Shown here piece by piece: positions 61,252 to 64,000 of a stretch of 64,000 nt of DNA (its first letter is position 1; the number at the start of each line of letters is the position of its first letter). Position numbers and translations under genes: made by a program. The stretch is from Flavobacterium segetis. GTDB taxonomy: Bacteria; Bacteroidota; Bacteroidia; Flavobacteriales; Flavobacteriaceae. The DNA lies in NCBI RefSeq assembly GCF_900129575.1, contig NZ_FQWE01000002.1, positions 310,001 to 374,000 of the forward strand, given 5' to 3'. The notes under the pieces are model-generated. The model made no database searches, was not told the origin of the DNA, and saw only the letters and a program-made list of their open reading frames with translations.

Positions 61252-61291
61252 GGAAACTGTTTTGGTATTCAAAGTTTCCATTATACATTTG
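61252..61291 (+). promoter_or_regulatory. Operator-promoter of the YceI gene
   Basis: GGAAACT...AGTTTCC is a 28-bp inverted repeat at 61252-61279. It overlaps a TTG (61262-61264), 19-nt gap and TACATTTG (61284-61291) promoter. The same layout occurs before the TetR gene at 61935, so a single repressor probably binds both. Confidence 0.8.
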
Positions 61292-61372
61292 CACAAAATT
61301 TTAACATTTAAAATTCTGATATTTCTTAACATTTAAAAAATTTAATTTTATGTACAATATACTCTCCCGATT

Positions 61373-61894
61373 ATGATAACTAAATGGAAAATTGATTCCA
61401 GCCAAAGTGATGTGCTTATTAAAACGAAACATTCGATTATTGCTTACATAGCAGGCAACATCAATAAGTTCGATGGTCATATAGACATTGAAGACAATCA
61501 GATCGAAGATGCTTCAATTGAATTTTCGCTTGACGTAAACAGTAAAGATGCAAAATTGAAGCAAGTGAGTACTCACTTTAAAATGAATAGTTTATTTGAC
61601 GTCAATCAATATCCTACCATACAATTTAAGTCTACGTCATTTGAAAAAATAAATAAGAATATCAATTTTTTAAAAGGCAATTTAACGATCAAGAATGTGA
61701 CTAAAGTTGTAGAGCTTGACGCAGAATTTATTGGTATAAACGAATATAATGGAAATAAGAAAGCCGCATTTGAGATAACTGGTAAAATCAACAGAAAAGA
61801 TTTTGGTCTAAACTACAACACCTTTCGTCAAACAGGTGGATATGCGCTAGGTAAAGATATTAGACTAATTGCTAATTTGGAATTTGTAGTGTAA
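61373..61894 (+). CDS. YceI family protein
   Basis: 173 residues. YceI-type lipocalin fold: WKIDSSQSDVLIKTKHSIIA, SLFDVNQYPTIQFKSTSFEK, GNLTIKNVTKVVELDAEFIG and KINRKDFGLNYNTFRQTGG. Binds isoprenoid-like ligands in the family. No signal peptide, so probably cytoplasmic, unlike the E. coli protein. The operator before it is shared with the TetR-TolC operon, suggesting a common stress or drug response. Confidence 0.9.
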   Translation: MITKWKIDSSQSDVLIKTKHSIIAYIAGNINKFDGHIDIEDNQIEDASIEFSLDVNSKDAKLKQVSTHFKMNSLFDVNQYPTIQFKSTSFEKINKNINFLKGNLTIKNVTKVVELDAEFIGINEYNGNKKAAFEITGKINRKDFGLNYNTFRQTGGYALGKDIRLIANLEFVV

Positions 61895-61934
61895 TGTTGC
61901 TATTGTCTAAATGTTAAATAAAGCAAAAATAAAT

Positions 61935-61974
61935 GGAAACTATTTTAGTTTCTAAAGTTTCCGTTATACATTTG
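61935..61974 (+). promoter_or_regulatory. Operator-promoter of the TetR-TolC operon
   Basis: GGAAACT...AGTTTCC at 61935-61962 (28 bp), then TACATTTG at 61967-61974; the -33 reads TTA instead of TTG at 61945-61947 with the same 19-nt gap. Spacing and sequence parallel the YceI copy. Likely the autoregulatory site of the TetR protein encoded downstream. Confidence 0.8.
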
Positions 61975-62037
61975 CACCATAATTTTATAACTGTTTTTAA
62001 CTAATTTAAAAGATACTGAATTTATTCAGGTTACTAA

Positions 62038-62634
62038 ATGAAAGAAAAAATCATATCTAAAGCAAGTGAGATGTTTTTAAAACTAGGTTTTAAGAGCGTA
62101 ACCATGGATGATATTGCAGGTGAAATGTGCATTTCTAAAAAAACGATTTATAAGTATTTTTGTAACAAAGAACTTCTTATTGAAGAAAGCACCGCAACAG
62201 TACATAAGGAAATACATGAAATCATTGACACCATAATATCAAAAGAATACAACGCCATTGAAGAAAATTTTGAAATCAGGAAAATGTTCAAAGAGATGTT
62301 TAAAGCCATAGACAACTCTCCTATTTTTCAATTAAAAAAACATTACCCGGAAATATATGAAACTGTTATGGCACGTGAAATTAACGAGTGCAACACCACA
62401 TTTGAAAGAAATATTAAAAAGGGAATTCAACAAGGTTTGTACCGAGAAAAAATAAATGTGAAAAACTACGTTCAGTTTTATTACCATCTCGTTTTTACCA
62501 TCAAAGAAAATATAAGTTCTGAAAAAGAAGGCCAACAAATTGAACTTGAAGTATTAGAATACCACACCAGAGCGATGGCTACTCCAGCAGGAATTACTGA
62601 ATTAGAAAATCAATTACTAAACTACACTATATAA
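62038..62634 (+). CDS. TetR/AcrR family transcriptional regulator
   Basis: 198 residues. N-terminal HTH: ISKASEMFLKLGFKSVTMDD, IAGEMCISKKTIYKYFCNKE, the TetR signature. The C-terminal helical ligand-binding region is poorly conserved. A repressor in front of a TolC efflux operon. The matching operators upstream (61935) and before YceI (61252) are its probable targets. Its stop overlaps the TolC start by one base (TAATG). Confidence 0.93.
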   Translation: MKEKIISKASEMFLKLGFKSVTMDDIAGEMCISKKTIYKYFCNKELLIEESTATVHKEIHEIIDTIISKEYNAIEENFEIRKMFKEMFKAIDNSPIFQLKKHYPEIYETVMAREINECNTTFERNIKKGIQQGLYREKINVKNYVQFYYHLVFTIKENISSEKEGQQIELEVLEYHTRAMATPAGITELENQLLNYTI

Positions 62635-63974
62635 TGAAGAGAATAATTTTACTAACAATTATGACTTTTGGGCTTGTAGCCAATGCGCAAGAAGTAAAAT
62701 CGCTCACACTTAAAGAAGCGATTAATTACGCTTTAGAGAATAAAGCCGATGCTAAAAAAGCAAAACTACAAGTAGAGAATAGCGAATATCAAATTCAAGA
62801 AGTGCGTTCCAGAGCATTACCACAAATTACGGCAAATGGTAATTTGACCTACAATCCTGTAATCCAAACAACAGTAATTGATGGAGCAGGTTTTGGACAA
62901 CCAGGAACCATAATTCAAGCAGCTTTTGGACAACCATGGATTTCAACAGCAGGAGTTTCACTAACTCAGGCCCTCTTTGATCAATCTGTTTTTACAGGTT
63001 TGAAAGCGGCTAAATCAACAAGAGAGTTTTATCAAATAAATGAGCAATTGACCGAGGAGCAAGTTATTGAGCGTGTTGCTAATAATTATTATCAGGTTTT
63101 CGTACAACGTCAAAAACTAACTGTTATTGATAGCACTTATAAAAATACTACTAAAGTAAAAGACATTATAAAAGGTCAGTTTGACAATGGTTTGGCTAAA
63201 AAAATTGATCTAGATCGCATATTAGTTAAGCTTTCTAACATCAACACAATGCGTCAGCAAGTGCTGAATGCTGTTCAAATTCAGGAAAATGCGTTGAAAT
63301 TTTATATGGGAATGCCTATCGAGACGCAAATTGAGATTCCTCAAAAAGAATTTGAAGTCAGTTTACAATCATTGACAGAAGTACCAAACACGGCTAGCAG
63401 AACTGAATTTTTATTGTTGAAAAAACAAGAAGAACTTTTAATATTCCAAAAAAAATCAATTGAAGCTGGCTATTATCCCACGCTGTCTTTAACAGCAGGA
63501 TACAATTATATAGGACAAGGTCCAAAAATGCCAATCGGCGCCAAGCCCATAGATGGCGTATACTGGTCTGACTTCTCTGCTATAGGATTAAATTTGAGAG
63601 TTCCCATTTTTACAGGTTTTAGTACTCGATCTAAAGTGCGCCAAGCAGATGTAAATTTGAGAACTATCAAGGCAAATCTTGATGATACTAAGTTATCACT
63701 TGACTTGGCTTTTGCCAATGCTAAAACGCAAATCGATAATAGTTTGATTACTATTCAAAGTCAAAAAGAAAACGCGCAACTTGCTAAAGAAGTTTTAGAT
63801 AATACTCGAAATAATTATGTACAAGGATTAGCACCTTTGACTGATTTATTAGATGCTGAAAACTCATTGACTGAGGCGCAAAATAATTATACCACCGCAT
63901 TATTAGATTATAAACTAGCAGAAATTCAATTAATCAAATCCAAAGGAGAATTAAAATCATTACTAAATAATTAA
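62634..63974 (+). CDS. TolC family outer-membrane efflux protein
   Basis: 446 residues. Signal peptide MKRIILLTIMTFGLVANAQE; then the two TolC repeats: LTLKEAINYALENKADAKKA, ENSEYQIQEVRSRALPQITA and LLDAENSLTEAQNNYTTALL. The alpha-barrel/beta-barrel tunnel exports drugs or metabolites with an inner-membrane pump. Overlaps TetR and is followed after 4 nt by a gene starting MKKIIIT, probably the membrane-fusion protein. Confidence 0.95.
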   Translation: MKRIILLTIMTFGLVANAQEVKSLTLKEAINYALENKADAKKAKLQVENSEYQIQEVRSRALPQITANGNLTYNPVIQTTVIDGAGFGQPGTIIQAAFGQPWISTAGVSLTQALFDQSVFTGLKAAKSTREFYQINEQLTEEQVIERVANNYYQVFVQRQKLTVIDSTYKNTTKVKDIIKGQFDNGLAKKIDLDRILVKLSNINTMRQQVLNAVQIQENALKFYMGMPIETQIEIPQKEFEVSLQSLTEVPNTASRTEFLLLKKQEELLIFQKKSIEAGYYPTLSLTAGYNYIGQGPKMPIGAKPIDGVYWSDFSAIGLNLRVPIFTGFSTRSKVRQADVNLRTIKANLDDTKLSLDLAFANAKTQIDNSLITIQSQKENAQLAKEVLDNTRNNYVQGLAPLTDLLDAENSLTEAQNNYTTALLDYKLAEIQLIKSKGELKSLLNN

Positions 63975-63978
63975 GAAC

Positions 63979-64000
63979 ATGAAGAAAATTATCATAACCA
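63979..64000 (+). CDS. Start of next efflux gene, probably the HlyD-type membrane-fusion subunit (runs off right edge)
   Basis: ATG at 63979, 4 nt after the TolC stop, followed by seven codons MKKIIIT, the start of a signal peptide or membrane anchor. Identity is inferred only from TetR-TolC-HlyD-AcrB order in related genomes. Confidence 0.5.

Overview
The window is chromosomal DNA from a low-GC member of the Bacteroidota, almost certainly a Flavobacterium or close relative. Evidence: promoters of the TTG-N19-TAnnTTTG type, an exonuclease-DnaE polymerase, the MurF-alanine racemase fusion, a long acidic tail on ribosomal protein S16, leuCD-leuA-like-leuB order, TonB receptors and PorT-like barrels, and almost no Shine-Dalgarno sites. 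No rRNA, phage or CRISPR array is present.

Layout. 1-5.2 kb: 5' part of dnaE (runs off the left edge), a DUF2254 membrane protein, an AraC regulator and a tiny membrane protein. 5.7-6.5 kb: a decayed IS982-family transposase. 7.3-13.3 kb: leucine cluster leuC, leuD, GNAT, leuA-like, leuB, interrupted between leuC and leuD by a four-helix-bundle gene lying in repeats. 13.5-24 kb: RNA-binding protein, lipoprotein, rpsP-rimM, a second (nonsense-mutated) four-helix-bundle cassette, tRNA methyltransferase, acyl-CoA dehydrogenase, DUF3050, then iron-sulfur genes (ferredoxin, NifU C-domain, Mrp) with a dead nucleotidyltransferase beside the ferredoxin, an alkyltransferase-like protein, a LysE exporter and trmB. 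24-36 kb: AsmA-like protein, L,D-transpeptidase, hpf, prolyl oligopeptidase, a TonB receptor with a His/Cys-rich partner, and asd. 36-45 kb: mscL, murF-alr, a membrane protein, a PorT-like barrel, a 121-bp tandem array next to tRNA-Ser(GGA), and a TatD/acyltransferase/asparaginase group.

45.5-54.5 kb is the most distinctive region. An ECF sigma factor and a TPR/anti-sigma-like membrane protein stand divergent to a small membrane protein, an OmpA-type barrel, a PKD-barrel protein, a TPR-CHAT protease and a retropepsin-like protease overlapping it by 4 nt. The same element (GGGTAACAA-N10-GAATTGATATAA or close variants) occurs once before the small membrane gene and twice before the OmpA gene, with near-identical distance to the ATG. 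A fourth copy lies inside the sigma gene. I infer a self-contained envelope-stress or proteolytic signalling regulon.

54.5-64 kb: 2-oxoglutarate dehydrogenase E1 and E2 separated by a DUF4160-DUF2442 pair, a small barrel protein, a polyprenyl synthase, then a YceI gene and a TetR-TolC-(HlyD) efflux operon. The YceI and TetR promoters carry the same 28-bp GGAAACT...AGTTTCC operator, so they are probably co-regulated by this TetR.
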